Source: Leadbetterella sp031420365 (GTDB lineage: Bacteria; Bacteroidota; Bacteroidia; Cytophagales; Spirosomataceae). From it: a stretch of DNA of 64,000 bases. Below are positions 16,676 through 24,811 of the stretch, one piece after another (position 1 is the stretch's first letter; each line of letters starts with the position of its first letter). The notes beneath the pieces are model-generated. The model did no database searches. It was given only the letters and a program-made list of their open reading frames with translations, and was not told the DNA's origin. The stretch covers positions 1-64,000 of the forward strand of contig JANOMP010000007.1 in assembly GCA_031420365.1 (NCBI GenBank). Reading direction: 5' to 3'. The translations under genes and the position numbers were made by a program.

Positions 16676-17379
16676 GAAAACTATTTTCAATCGCTTTAGT
16701 CGCAATCCTATTCAACAGTTGCACCAACGGACAAACACAAACCATTAAAACAAATTTATCAGCAACCGAGTTTGCCGATAAAATAAAAGAACTGCCAACC
16801 GCACCAATACTTGATGTGCGGACACCCAATGAATTTTCAAAAGGACATTTAGTAAACGCATTAAATTATGATTGGAACGGAAACGAATTTGAAAAACAAA
16901 TTGCACCGCTTGACAAATCAAAACCAGTTTTTGTTTATTGTTTAAGTGGAGGCAGAAGTTCATCAGCCGCCAGTAAAATGCGTTCAGACGGCTTTACACA
17001 AGTTTACGAAATGGACGGTGGCATAATGAAATGGAGAGGTGCAAATCTTCCCGAAACCACAGTCAACACAACCACATCAACAGGAATGACCAAACAACAA
17101 TTTGATGCACTCCTTAATTCCGACAAGTTGGTGCTAATTGACTTTTATGCCGACTGGTGTGCCCCTTGCAAGAAAATGAAACCATATTTAGACGAAATTT
17201 CAAAAGACATGGCAGACAAAGTTGTAGTAATCCGTATCAACGCAGACGATAACCAAACACTTTGCAAAGAATTAAAAATAGATGCACTTCCTGTTTTACA
17301 ACTCTACAAAAACAACTCCCTCATTTGGACAAACACAGGTTTCATTGAGAAAGCAGAAGTTGTAAAACAACTACAATAG
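16672..17379 (+). CDS. Rhodanese-thioredoxin fusion lipoprotein
   Basis: 235 aa. Residues 1-17 form a lipoprotein signal (LVAILFNSC). A rhodanese domain follows (LDVRTPNEFSKGH; catalytic VYCLSGGRSS, about residues 88-97), then a thioredoxin domain with intact WCAPCKK (about 164-170) and cis-Pro in DALPVLQLY. The protein should sit on the periplasmic face of a membrane and pass sulfur from the rhodanese Cys to the dithiol. It is the last gene of the sulfur operon. Its stop codon TAG falls on the inverted end of the adjoining IS remnant (17377-17394), so the native C-terminus could have been trimmed by the insertion. Confidence 0.87.
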   Translation: MRKLFSIALVAILFNSCTNGQTQTIKTNLSATEFADKIKELPTAPILDVRTPNEFSKGHLVNALNYDWNGNEFEKQIAPLDKSKPVFVYCLSGGRSSSAASKMRSDGFTQVYEMDGGIMKWRGANLPETTVNTTTSTGMTKQQFDALLNSDKLVLIDFYADWCAPCKKMKPYLDEISKDMADKVVVIRINADDNQTLCKELKIDALPVLQLYKNNSLIWTNTGFIEKAEVVKQLQ

Positions 17380-17552
17380 GGTCTACTTGAAGTTTCAAAA
17401 AATTGGGTCAAATTTAAAAACCCGGCTTACATGACATTTGTTCTTTTAGTTGATTTTTTTAAATTCTTGGAATAGTGTAATTTTTATCTAATTTTTCACT
17501 CTTTTGATTTGGTAAGAGCGGACTCCTCCCTAGAGCTTTTTTACAGTTTGGG

Positions 17553-18286
17553 CTAAGCAGCTTTTTTCGATTTTATTTCCTTTTCCTTTTTTAGTTGTTC
17601 TCTTTGCTCGGATATTTTTACCACATTACAGGTTATTATTCCAAAATACAGCCAGGTGAGTTCAGTCGACTTGCTTTTCGCTTTTATTTTGTTTAATCCA
17701 TAGTGGTTCTTTTCGTTGCCAAAGCTACCTTCTAAGCTCGTGCTTCTTAGTATTCCTAGCTTTTTTCTTGTTTCGCTATTTGGGTCAATTGCCGTTTTGG
17801 GGCCTTTTCTTGCGATTTTGTAATTATTTTTTCTTCTGTTAAATAATTTCTGTTGTCATTGGTTGCATAGATTTGGTCGGCTCCTAATTTTTTTACTTTA
17901 ACTAGGAGTCCCTCTGATTTTGCCACACTGTCTTTTAATGTTGTACTTTCATTAAAGGCATTATCTTTTATAAGCTTGCCATTTCTTAATTCAATACCGC
18001 AAAAATATTGCATAGCATAATCAGTATTCAGTCTATGTAAAAGCTTTTGGTCACTCAAGCAAGTATAGTGCTTTAAAATCATAAGTGCAACCATACCCCT
18101 GCCATCCAACAGTTTGATAGGACCTCGTTTATTCTTAGGAAGTTTCAAACGAGCCGAAATGGTATTCCAAGGTATAGTCTGATACAGTTTCCCTAAATCA
18201 GTTTGGTTCTTGAAAAAATTAAATTTATGAGAATATAGGGAGTCTAGGGAAAACAGGGTATCTTCAATTTGTAATTATAGTTTTGT
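17553..18286 (-). pseudogene. IS1182-like DDE transposase, deleted and frameshifted
   Basis: Reading leftward: FFKNQTDLGKLYQTIPWNTI, LPKNKRGPIKLLDGRGMVAL, ILKHYTCLSDQKLLHRLNTD and QYFCGIELRNG match the N-terminal region of IS1182-type transposases. The text then jumps to KDSVAKSEGLLVKVKKLGAD and ATNDNRNYLTE from much later in the protein, so the part with the first catalytic Asp is lost. A frameshift near 17760-17790 separates the end, which reads LRSTSLEGSFGNEKNHYGLNKIK and runs to a stop near 17553. The family name is from memory of related proteins and is fairly but not fully certain. Confidence 0.8.
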
Positions 18287-18301
18287 AGCAGTAATTTACA
18301 A

Positions 18302-18348
18302 AAAAAGTCTCAAATATTCAATTTATTTGAATTATTTCGAGACTTTTT
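18302..18348. repeat. Long hairpin at the transposase-proximal IS end
   Basis: AAAAAGTCTC at 18302-18311 pairs with GAGACTTTTT at 18339-18348; the inner part is also partly self-complementary (ATTCAA/TTGAAT). Flanked by A and T runs, it could act as a terminator that shields the transposase gene from outside transcription, as in many IS elements. Confidence 0.65.
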
Positions 18349-18396
18349 ACTTTTAAAAGTCTGATAAATAGCTACTTAAAACTTCCTGTAGACCCT

Positions 18397-18543
18397 AAAT
18401 ACTCATCAAAATTTGTAAATGGTCAAGGTAATGATTTTACGAATTCACAAAATCTGACCTTTTCATTTACATATAATTTTGAAAAAATATTTGATAAAAA
18501 GGATTCTAATTTACTAATGCAGCCAAGGAAAATAAAAAACTAA
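18397..18543 (+). pseudogene. Orphan C-terminus of an outer-membrane beta-barrel protein
   Basis: An open frame without a start reads YSSKFVNGQGNDFTNSQN, then LTFSFTYNFEKIFD and ends at a stop at 18541. Alternating hydrophobic residues ending in an aromatic near the C-terminus (TFSFTYNF) are typical of the last strand of a TonB-receptor-like or OMP beta-barrel. The rest of the gene is missing; the IS right end abuts directly. Confidence 0.6.
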
Positions 18544-18713
18544 AATTTTAGTATAACCTTAAATAAGGTCTATTCAAATCTTAACTCCCTTTAAAGCGTT
18601 ATACATTCTAAAGAAAATACATGATTAGACCTTTTTTAAAAGAAAAAATTATGCAAATTTGCAGAATAGCTACGGAAAGTATACTACCAATTCAATATTT
18701 TCAAATTATAATA

Positions 18714-19073
18714 TCACCCATTCACAAATTCTCGTATTTGCACTCCAGCAGCTCCTGATAGTCCCCCAAGTGTCCCTGCTATCAGAGCCATAATGGTAAA
18801 AATAAATCCGGCTTTTGGTATTTGTGAAAGAAAACCAACTCCCCCTGTAAATAAATCGGCTATTTTAGCCATCATATCTACTTCTGAATTAAAATTCATA
18901 AAAATAGAATAGCCTACCCAAAGTGATAAAGTAGCTAAGGCAGCCACTACAGCTCCATGCAAGGTACTGTTGGCTTTCCACCAACACAAAGCCATGCAAA
19001 CAGGTGCTATTACCCACCAAGGTCCAAAATAAGATAAAACTCCTCCAATTACTATTATTAATGCATATAACAT
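18714..19073 (-). CDS. Small multi-helix membrane protein, unknown
   Basis: 119 aa with about four hydrophobic helices: residues 3-18, 20-32, 40-58 and 84-108 (AGFIFTIMALIAGTLGGLSGAAG). No charged catalytic motif is seen and I do not recognise a family. It lies 26 bp downstream of the penicillin acylase gene on the same strand and is probably co-transcribed. The small size, Gly-rich last helix and position at the end of a transcript are all that can be said. Confidence 0.65.
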   Translation of the reverse strand: MLYALIIVIGGVLSYFGPWWVIAPVCMALCWWKANSTLHGAVVAALATLSLWVGYSIFMNFNSEVDMMAKIADLFTGGVGFLSQIPKAGFIFTIMALIAGTLGGLSGAAGVQIREFVNG

Positions 19074-19099
19074 ACGTTTCTATTTTTAATGATTATTTA

Positions 19100-21550
19100 C
19101 TATTTCTTTGGTTTTATTGTCAGTGTATTGGATAGTTTGCTTAATTTTTGTTCTTTATTTTTCAAAAATACTAAGGTATCCAATTTACCCGCCGCCCATT
19201 TATCTACCATGTTATCATAATACTTGCTTCCTACATTTCCTGATTGTCCACCAGGATACAAGCCATAAGCTAATGGCCATTCTTTGTCTAATTGAACTAT
19301 CATTCTCCAACTAGGCCCCGTTGATTCTGTTGTTGCGTTTACAATTCCAGCTCCTCCCCCATTATTAATATTCTTACGGCTGAAACTTGTAAATGCAGGC
19401 ACTAAATGTTTAATACTAGTACTTTTCACTTTACTCCATGCCCAGTTTTCTGCCGTCATAGGACCATTTTTTAGGGTTAAACTATCTATAGTAGCCTTAA
19501 AACTTCCTAAAACTATTTGATTAATAGTCTCTATTTTATCTTTTGTTTTTTGATTGTCAAACCATTTTGCATCTCTTTGGTTTTTTATCATTTCAAAAGT
19601 TCGGTCATCTGAAGGGAACATTAATTTCTCCTCCAAAGAAAATTCATCTTCCCAAATCCAATCTCTAAGTTCCTTAACCCACCTTTCATAAATTGTGGCA
19701 CCTAAAGCATCCGCATTATTCATTAGATTCCACTTTTTAATAATCTCAATGGCCGGGCGTAAAGTTTTATCTTTATTCTCTTCTAAATAAGGAAGCAAAG
19801 AAGGTAAAATACGTCTCGCGGCAACATTGAAATTATCATTTTGAATGGACCTTAAACTATCAGGAGTAGCATTTGTCATTTTTTCAAGTCTTTCATTAAT
19901 ACGAATAGCCCTGCCAGATGGTGCAAACTTCCAACCTAAATAATATGGATAAGTTGGATCTGTTGAAAATTCGTTGGCTGAACTCACAAATCCTCTAGGC
20001 GGGTTTTTTACAGTAGGATTCTGATTAGATGGAATCCATCCTTGCCAATCGTGATCCGCTCTTGAACCATCTAAAATGAATTTTCCTTGATTCTTCCATT
20101 TTAAAGGAAGCTTACCATTCGGTGTGATTGAAATATCATTTTGATTTGAAGCAAATATAAAGTTTTGGGCAGGTGCGGTATAAAATGTAAGAGCCTTTCT
20201 ATAGTCATCATAATTTTTAGCCTTGTTTAGATAATAAAATGTCAACAAATCAGAGCCATTAGTTTCAAGAGCTATCCAGCGCATAGCATGACCAATTGGT
20301 ACATTTTTATTAAAATTTGTATTTGAATTATTGTTATAAAGAACCGGCCCGTGATGGGTATAATAAACGGTGTCTTTAATAACAATTCCAGATTTTAGTT
20401 TATATTCTTCCAACCTTATTTCAACAGACCTCCATTTTCCTTCATACCAATATTGAGTTTTTCTGGCATCTCTAAATTTAATTTTATAAAAGTCCATCAC
20501 CTCACTACCTACATTTGTAACTCCCCATGCAATATCTTTATTAAAACCAATGGTTATTCCAGGACTTCCAGGCAAAGCAACGCCATAAACGTTCATTTCA
20601 GGCGTACAAAGTTGCATCTGATACCAAATAGATGGTAAGCTTAATCCTAAATGAGGATCATTAGACAAAATTGGAAGGCCAGTTGCAGATTTCGCACCCC
20701 CAACAGCCCAATTGTTACTACCAATTTCTGGTCTAGACTCAGGAATATTAAATGCCAAAGCACCAGTACCACTATCTGCCATAATTTTATCTGGAGTTTT
20801 AACCGGAATAGGAGTAAAATTCCAAGGAGTACCAACTGGGATTATGGGAGACTCAATAGACGGATAGTCTGGAAATAAATTTTGAACAGTTTCCAATCCG
20901 TATTTTGCCACTACATTTGAAATTCTATAATCATTACTTCCTCCATTAAGTGTGTTTCTCATATTCATGAGCATCAAGATGGTTTTGTAAGGGGACCACT
21001 CAGCTGGTCTATAGCCTAATATTTTATATTCAATTGGTAAATTTTTATACTCCAATTGTGCAATATATGCATTCACTCCCTTTGAATAGGCATCCAAAAT
21101 TCTTTTTGAAACTGGATCAGATTCTAATTTCTTTTCTATTTCAACAGAGGCTTTTGCCATTCCTAATCTTCTATTGTACTTATCAAATTCTAAAGCCTTT
21201 TCTCCAACAACTTCTGTGAGTCTTCCTGAAGCCACTAATGTATAAAACTCCATTTGCCAAATACGATCTTTGGCAATTACATATCCCTGAGCAAAGTAGA
21301 GATCTTCCTCATTATTAGCAAAAATATGGGGTACACGATTAGAATCATAAATAACTTTTACCTCCTCTTTTATTCCATCAATTAAAATTTGAGAATCAAT
21401 ATTCATACCTTTAGATTCAGAATTTTGTAAAAAACCATGAAATGGGCTAAAAAGTCTTCCCATTGGAGGAATAGAGCCAATAGGTTTGTCTAGAAAAAAT
21501 AGGAGGAATATCACTAAAAAAAAGCACCAAAAATGTCGTATAAATTTCAT
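19100..21550 (-). CDS. Penicillin acylase family (Ntn) hydrolase
   Basis: 816 aa precursor of a self-cleaving amidase. Residues 4-20 form a membrane anchor or signal. The alpha-chain region holds VIYDSNRVPHIFANNEEDLYFAQGY, FYTLVASGRLTEVVG and LNGGSNDYRIS. The beta chain should begin at Ser about 278 in IGSNNWAVGG, the N-terminal nucleophile; SNDPHLGLSLPSIWY and GSPGITIGFN follow. Members hydrolyse amide bonds of penicillins or acyl-homoserine lactones; substrate cannot be told here. The gene is divergent from a rhodanese gene. Confidence 0.9.
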   Translation of the reverse strand: MKFIRHFWCFFLVIFLLFFLDKPIGSIPPMGRLFSPFHGFLQNSESKGMNIDSQILIDGIKEEVKVIYDSNRVPHIFANNEEDLYFAQGYVIAKDRIWQMEFYTLVASGRLTEVVGEKALEFDKYNRRLGMAKASVEIEKKLESDPVSKRILDAYSKGVNAYIAQLEYKNLPIEYKILGYRPAEWSPYKTILMLMNMRNTLNGGSNDYRISNVVAKYGLETVQNLFPDYPSIESPIIPVGTPWNFTPIPVKTPDKIMADSGTGALAFNIPESRPEIGSNNWAVGGAKSATGLPILSNDPHLGLSLPSIWYQMQLCTPEMNVYGVALPGSPGITIGFNKDIAWGVTNVGSEVMDFYKIKFRDARKTQYWYEGKWRSVEIRLEEYKLKSGIVIKDTVYYTHHGPVLYNNNSNTNFNKNVPIGHAMRWIALETNGSDLLTFYYLNKAKNYDDYRKALTFYTAPAQNFIFASNQNDISITPNGKLPLKWKNQGKFILDGSRADHDWQGWIPSNQNPTVKNPPRGFVSSANEFSTDPTYPYYLGWKFAPSGRAIRINERLEKMTNATPDSLRSIQNDNFNVAARRILPSLLPYLEENKDKTLRPAIEIIKKWNLMNNADALGATIYERWVKELRDWIWEDEFSLEEKLMFPSDDRTFEMIKNQRDAKWFDNQKTKDKIETINQIVLGSFKATIDSLTLKNGPMTAENWAWSKVKSTSIKHLVPAFTSFSRKNINNGGGAGIVNATTESTGPSWRMIVQLDKEWPLAYGLYPGGQSGNVGSKYYDNMVDKWAAGKLDTLVFLKNKEQKLSKLSNTLTIKPKK

Positions 21551-21654
21551 TGTTTAATCGGTTATAGTTATTTTCCGAAATTTATGAAATTTTATTTATT
21601 TTATTTTGTTTTTTTAAGATTGGAGATAAAACGTCAAAAATAATGTTTCAATAA

Positions 21655-22155
21655 ATGAGGAATATAATAATTAGTATTTTAATGATTGTTCTAAGCACAA
21701 ACAATAGTTTTTCTCAGGTAGAAAGCAAGTCGTTCGATGTATTATTGAAGACCATGTTAAAAAATACAGTAACAAAAATCAGTGTAAAAGAATTAATGCC
21801 AAAAATTGACCAAGTTGTTCTATTGGATGCCAGAGAACCGCAAGAATATGAAGTCAGTCATCTTAAAAATGCCAAATTCGTTGGATTTAACCAATTCAAT
21901 ATCAGCATATTACAATATCTTCCTAAAAATTCTGAAATAGTGGTCTATTGTTCGATTGGAGTGAGAAGCGAAAAAATAGGAGAAAAACTCAAAGCTGCTG
22001 GATTTACCAATGTAAAAAACTTGTATGGAAGTATATTTGAATGGGTTAATCAAGGAAATCAAGTATTCGATACTCAAAACCGCCCCACTAAAAAAGTACA
22101 CGCTTTTAATAAAAAATGGGGTGTATGGCTCAATAAAGGCGAAAAAGTTTATTGA
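21655..22155 (+). CDS. Exported rhodanese-like protein
   Basis: 166 aa. A signal peptide (residues 1-20, ending SFSQ) is followed by one rhodanese domain: VVLLDAREPQEYEVSHLKNA and VVYCSIGVRSEKIGEKL with catalytic Cys. The C-terminal extension (VFDTQNRPTKKVHAFNKKWG) is found in secreted Bacteroidota rhodaneses. It acts in the periplasm. It is outside the sulfur island and has ordinary local composition, so it probably is a resident gene. Confidence 0.88.
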   Translation: MRNIIISILMIVLSTNNSFSQVESKSFDVLLKTMLKNTVTKISVKELMPKIDQVVLLDAREPQEYEVSHLKNAKFVGFNQFNISILQYLPKNSEIVVYCSIGVRSEKIGEKLKAAGFTNVKNLYGSIFEWVNQGNQVFDTQNRPTKKVHAFNKKWGVWLNKGEKVY

Positions 22156-22236
22156 AAATTAAGTAAAACTCTGTTTTTGTAAAAAAATGGCAGGGCTTTC
22201 GTATTTTTGTGCGAAATACAAAAAATACACGTTTAG

Positions 22237-22977
22237 ATGTACCAAAATAAAAAAGTCGTGGTGGTTTTGCCTGCCTATAATGCTTCTGCAACCATAAAAA
22301 AAACCTACGACGAAATACCTTTCGATTTGGTTGACGAGGTTGTTCTTGTCGATGATGCAAGTAAAGACACAACCATAGAAATGGCAAAAAGCATTGGAAT
22401 AAAGCACATAGTGGCTCATCAAAGCAACAAAGGCTATGGGGGAAACCAAAAAAGTTGTTACAATAAAGCCCTAGAACTTGATGCAGATATTGTAATTATG
22501 CTACATCCCGATTATCAATATACTCCTTTATTGATCCGTTCAATGGTCAGCATAATTGGAGAAGGATTATTTCCAGTAGTTATTGCTTCACGAATTTTAG
22601 GCAAAGGTGCATTAAAAGGTGGTATGCCTCTCTATAAATACTTCTTCAATAGAGTTCTTACTCTGACTCAGAACATCATTATCAGTCAAAAACTATCTGA
22701 ATACCATACAGGTTATCGTGCTTTTTCAAAAGAAGTGTTATTGGATATTAATTACATGGCGAATTCTGATGATTTCGTATTTGACAACCAAATGCTATGT
22801 CAAATCTTCTATAAAAAATTCGAAATTGCGGAAATAACGTGTCCTACCAAATATTTCGAAGAGGCTTCTTCTATAAATTTCAAGCGTTCAATGATCTATG
22901 GTTTAGGTTGTTTAAAAACATCCGTTCAGTTTTGGCTTAATAAAAAGGGAATTTTAAATTTGGAAATATTTAAATAA
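22237..22977 (+). CDS. Family 2 glycosyltransferase, DPM1-like
   Basis: 246 aa, one cytosolic GT-A domain. VVVLPAYNASATIKKTYDEI and VVLVDDASKDTT form the nucleotide-binding strand and acidic motif, with MLHPDYQY and the acceptor-side YHTGYRAFSKE later. No membrane helices are predicted. The domain resembles dolichol/polyprenyl-phosphate mannose synthases of bacteria. It sits 81 bp after the rhodanese gene; acceptor and sugar are unknown. Confidence 0.88.
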   Translation: MYQNKKVVVVLPAYNASATIKKTYDEIPFDLVDEVVLVDDASKDTTIEMAKSIGIKHIVAHQSNKGYGGNQKSCYNKALELDADIVIMLHPDYQYTPLLIRSMVSIIGEGLFPVVIASRILGKGALKGGMPLYKYFFNRVLTLTQNIIISQKLSEYHTGYRAFSKEVLLDINYMANSDDFVFDNQMLCQIFYKKFEIAEITCPTKYFEEASSINFKRSMIYGLGCLKTSVQFWLNKKGILNLEIFK

Positions 22978-23134
22978 CCAATTGCCTTCTTTTTTATAAA
23001 TAAATCCTTTCCCATTAATCACTTCTCTTAAATATCATTTTCAATTATAATTTGAGATTACTAAAAAAAGGAAGTTTATAAATTAATTTAATTCTAATTT
23101 TACATTTCAATAGTTTTAATTTCAAAAATTTGTG

Positions 23135-24334
23135 ATGAAAAAAGTAGTTTTGGCTTACAGCGGAGGATTAGATACCTCGTTTTGTGTAAAATATCTTACT
23201 GAAGAAAAAGGAATGGAGGTACATTCGGTTTTAGTAGATACTGGTGGGTTTACAGATTCAGAAATACTAGATATTGAAAAAAAAGCATTTGAACTTGGCG
23301 TTAAAAGCCACTATACCTCTAGAGTTGCAGACAAATATTATAAGGAATGTATTAAATACCTAGTATTTGGAAATATCCTTAAAAACAATACATACCCGCT
23401 TTCGGTAAGTGCTGAGCGTATTTTTCAAGCATTGGCGGTAGCAGAATATGCAAAATCAATTGGTGCGAGTGCTATTGCCCATGGCTCCACAGGAGCTGGT
23501 AACGATCAAGTCCGCTTTGATATGGCTTTTAGAATAATAGTTCCTGAAGCGGAAATCATAACTCCTATTCGTGACCTCAAACTTTCTAGAGAGGCCGAAA
23601 TTGAATTCTTAAAAGCCAAGGGCGTAGTTAGAGAATGGCATAAATCAACTTATTCTATTAACCAAGGCCTTTGGGGAACCTCAGTAGGTGGAAAAGAAAC
23701 TTTGAATTCTTGGGATAATCTTCCTGAAACAGCATGGCCAACCCAAGTTACCAAAAAAAAACCTGTAGAAATTACCTTGCAATTTATAAAAGGCGAATTG
23801 AAAGGAGTAAATAATCGTAAATTCAAAAACCCTGTTGAGGCTATTCGTAGGGTTCATGCTTTAGCTTCTCCTTATGGAATTGGAAGAGATACGCACGTAG
23901 GAGACACTATAATTGGCATAAAAGGTCGTGTAGGTTTCGAAGCTGCAGCCCCAATAATAATTATTAAAGCACATCATTTATTAGAAAAACATGTGCTAAC
24001 AAAATGGCAACAATTTCTAAAACAAAATTTGGCTGAATTTTACGGAATGCAGCTACATGAAGGACAATTTGGTGAGCCCGCTTTGCGAGATATAGAAAAA
24101 TTCTTAGAAAACTCACAAGGACATGTAACAGGAACAGTACGAATTAGGCTTTCATTATATAATTTCCAAATGCTGGGCATTGAATCCAAGTATGATTTAA
24201 TGTCTCCGATTTTTGGTTCTTATGGGGAAATGAACAATGCCTGGTCTGGTGATGATGTAAGAGGGTTTTCAAAAATAGCTTCCAACCAAACTATGATTTA
24301 TCAAAAAATTCAAGAATTGGCAGAAATGAAATAA
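23135..24334 (+). CDS. argG: Argininosuccinate synthase
   Basis: 399 aa. Joins citrulline and aspartate with ATP to give argininosuccinate, the next-to-last step of arginine synthesis. AYSGGLDTSF near the N-terminus is the PP-loop for ATP. GSTGAGNDQVRFD, TSVGGKETLNSWDNLPE and RIRLSLYNFQ are family blocks. The ATG at 23135 is chosen over the in-frame GTG three bases earlier, because MKKVVLAYSGG is the usual N-terminus. No other arginine gene is adjacent. The protein is about the usual length and looks intact. Confidence 0.95.
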   Translation: MKKVVLAYSGGLDTSFCVKYLTEEKGMEVHSVLVDTGGFTDSEILDIEKKAFELGVKSHYTSRVADKYYKECIKYLVFGNILKNNTYPLSVSAERIFQALAVAEYAKSIGASAIAHGSTGAGNDQVRFDMAFRIIVPEAEIITPIRDLKLSREAEIEFLKAKGVVREWHKSTYSINQGLWGTSVGGKETLNSWDNLPETAWPTQVTKKKPVEITLQFIKGELKGVNNRKFKNPVEAIRRVHALASPYGIGRDTHVGDTIIGIKGRVGFEAAAPIIIIKAHHLLEKHVLTKWQQFLKQNLAEFYGMQLHEGQFGEPALRDIEKFLENSQGHVTGTVRIRLSLYNFQMLGIESKYDLMSPIFGSYGEMNNAWSGDDVRGFSKIASNQTMIYQKIQELAEMK

Positions 24335-24352
24335 GTATTTGTTATTGTTTTA

Positions 24353-24766
24353 TACTGGCATCCGAGAAAAAATAAAACAAAATGAATTCCTTTAATCACA
24401 AAATCGGGACGCCCTTTAGATTTGCAATAAGAATTTCATTTTGAAAATTTAAAGTGGAGAATTAATATCAAATCTTAAATAGCTAATAATCAAATTTTAA
24501 AGGGGAACGGCCTTTAGGTTTATTCGATTCGTACCGATTTGTGAATGTTTTTTTGGTGGGCCGCCACTCCGATTCTTTTCTCGATTGGACAGGCATACCT
24601 GCGGTGCGTCGAAACGCAAAAGTAAGGCCGTCCGCAGGACACACAAAGAATAAAACTGAGGGGGTCTTTTTTAAAAACCAAAAAAATGGTCCCGATTCGG
24701 CGACCCGATTGAATAGTCATTTGATTAAGATTTTTAATAAATTTTAAATTTAGTCGTATGCCAGTA
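24353..24766. repeat. MITE-like non-coding element with inverted ends
   Basis: The ends read TACTGGCATCCGA (24353-24365) and the inverted copy of TACTGGCATACGA (24754-24766), 12 of 13 matching. A nested inverted pair AATCGGGACG / CGACCCGATT lies inside (near 24401 and 24700). The centre (24585-24633) shares GGACAG(G/A)CATAC(C/T)TGCGGT and TGCGTCGAAACGCAAAAG with 33071-33117. Short open frames through it are not shared in the same frame between the copies, so it is probably non-coding. It fills most of the argG to outer-membrane-protein gap. Confidence 0.6.
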
Positions 24767-24811
24767 ATTGTTTTCTTTACCCTAAACTTTTAAATTTCTT
24801 ACCACAAAAAA

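Larger units (their letters stand above)
17377..18397. mobile_element. Internally deleted IS element with paired inverted ends
   Basis: Left end TAGGGTCTACTTGAAGTTT (from 17377) and right end (18378-18397) are inverted copies matching at about 16 of 18 positions. Between them lies a shortened transposase gene on the minus strand plus a hairpin near the right end. At about 1.02 kb it is clearly smaller than a complete element of this kind needs to be. The outer flanks differ in content (sulfur operon on the left, outer-membrane protein fragment on the right), and no target duplication beyond TA is evident, so recombination rather than simple insertion is likely. Confidence 0.8.

Noticed and set aside
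24541..24747. Short open frame of 68 codons through the MITE-like element
   Set aside because: The element at 33071-33117 shares its DNA but is read in another frame, so the shared feature is the DNA and not a protein.
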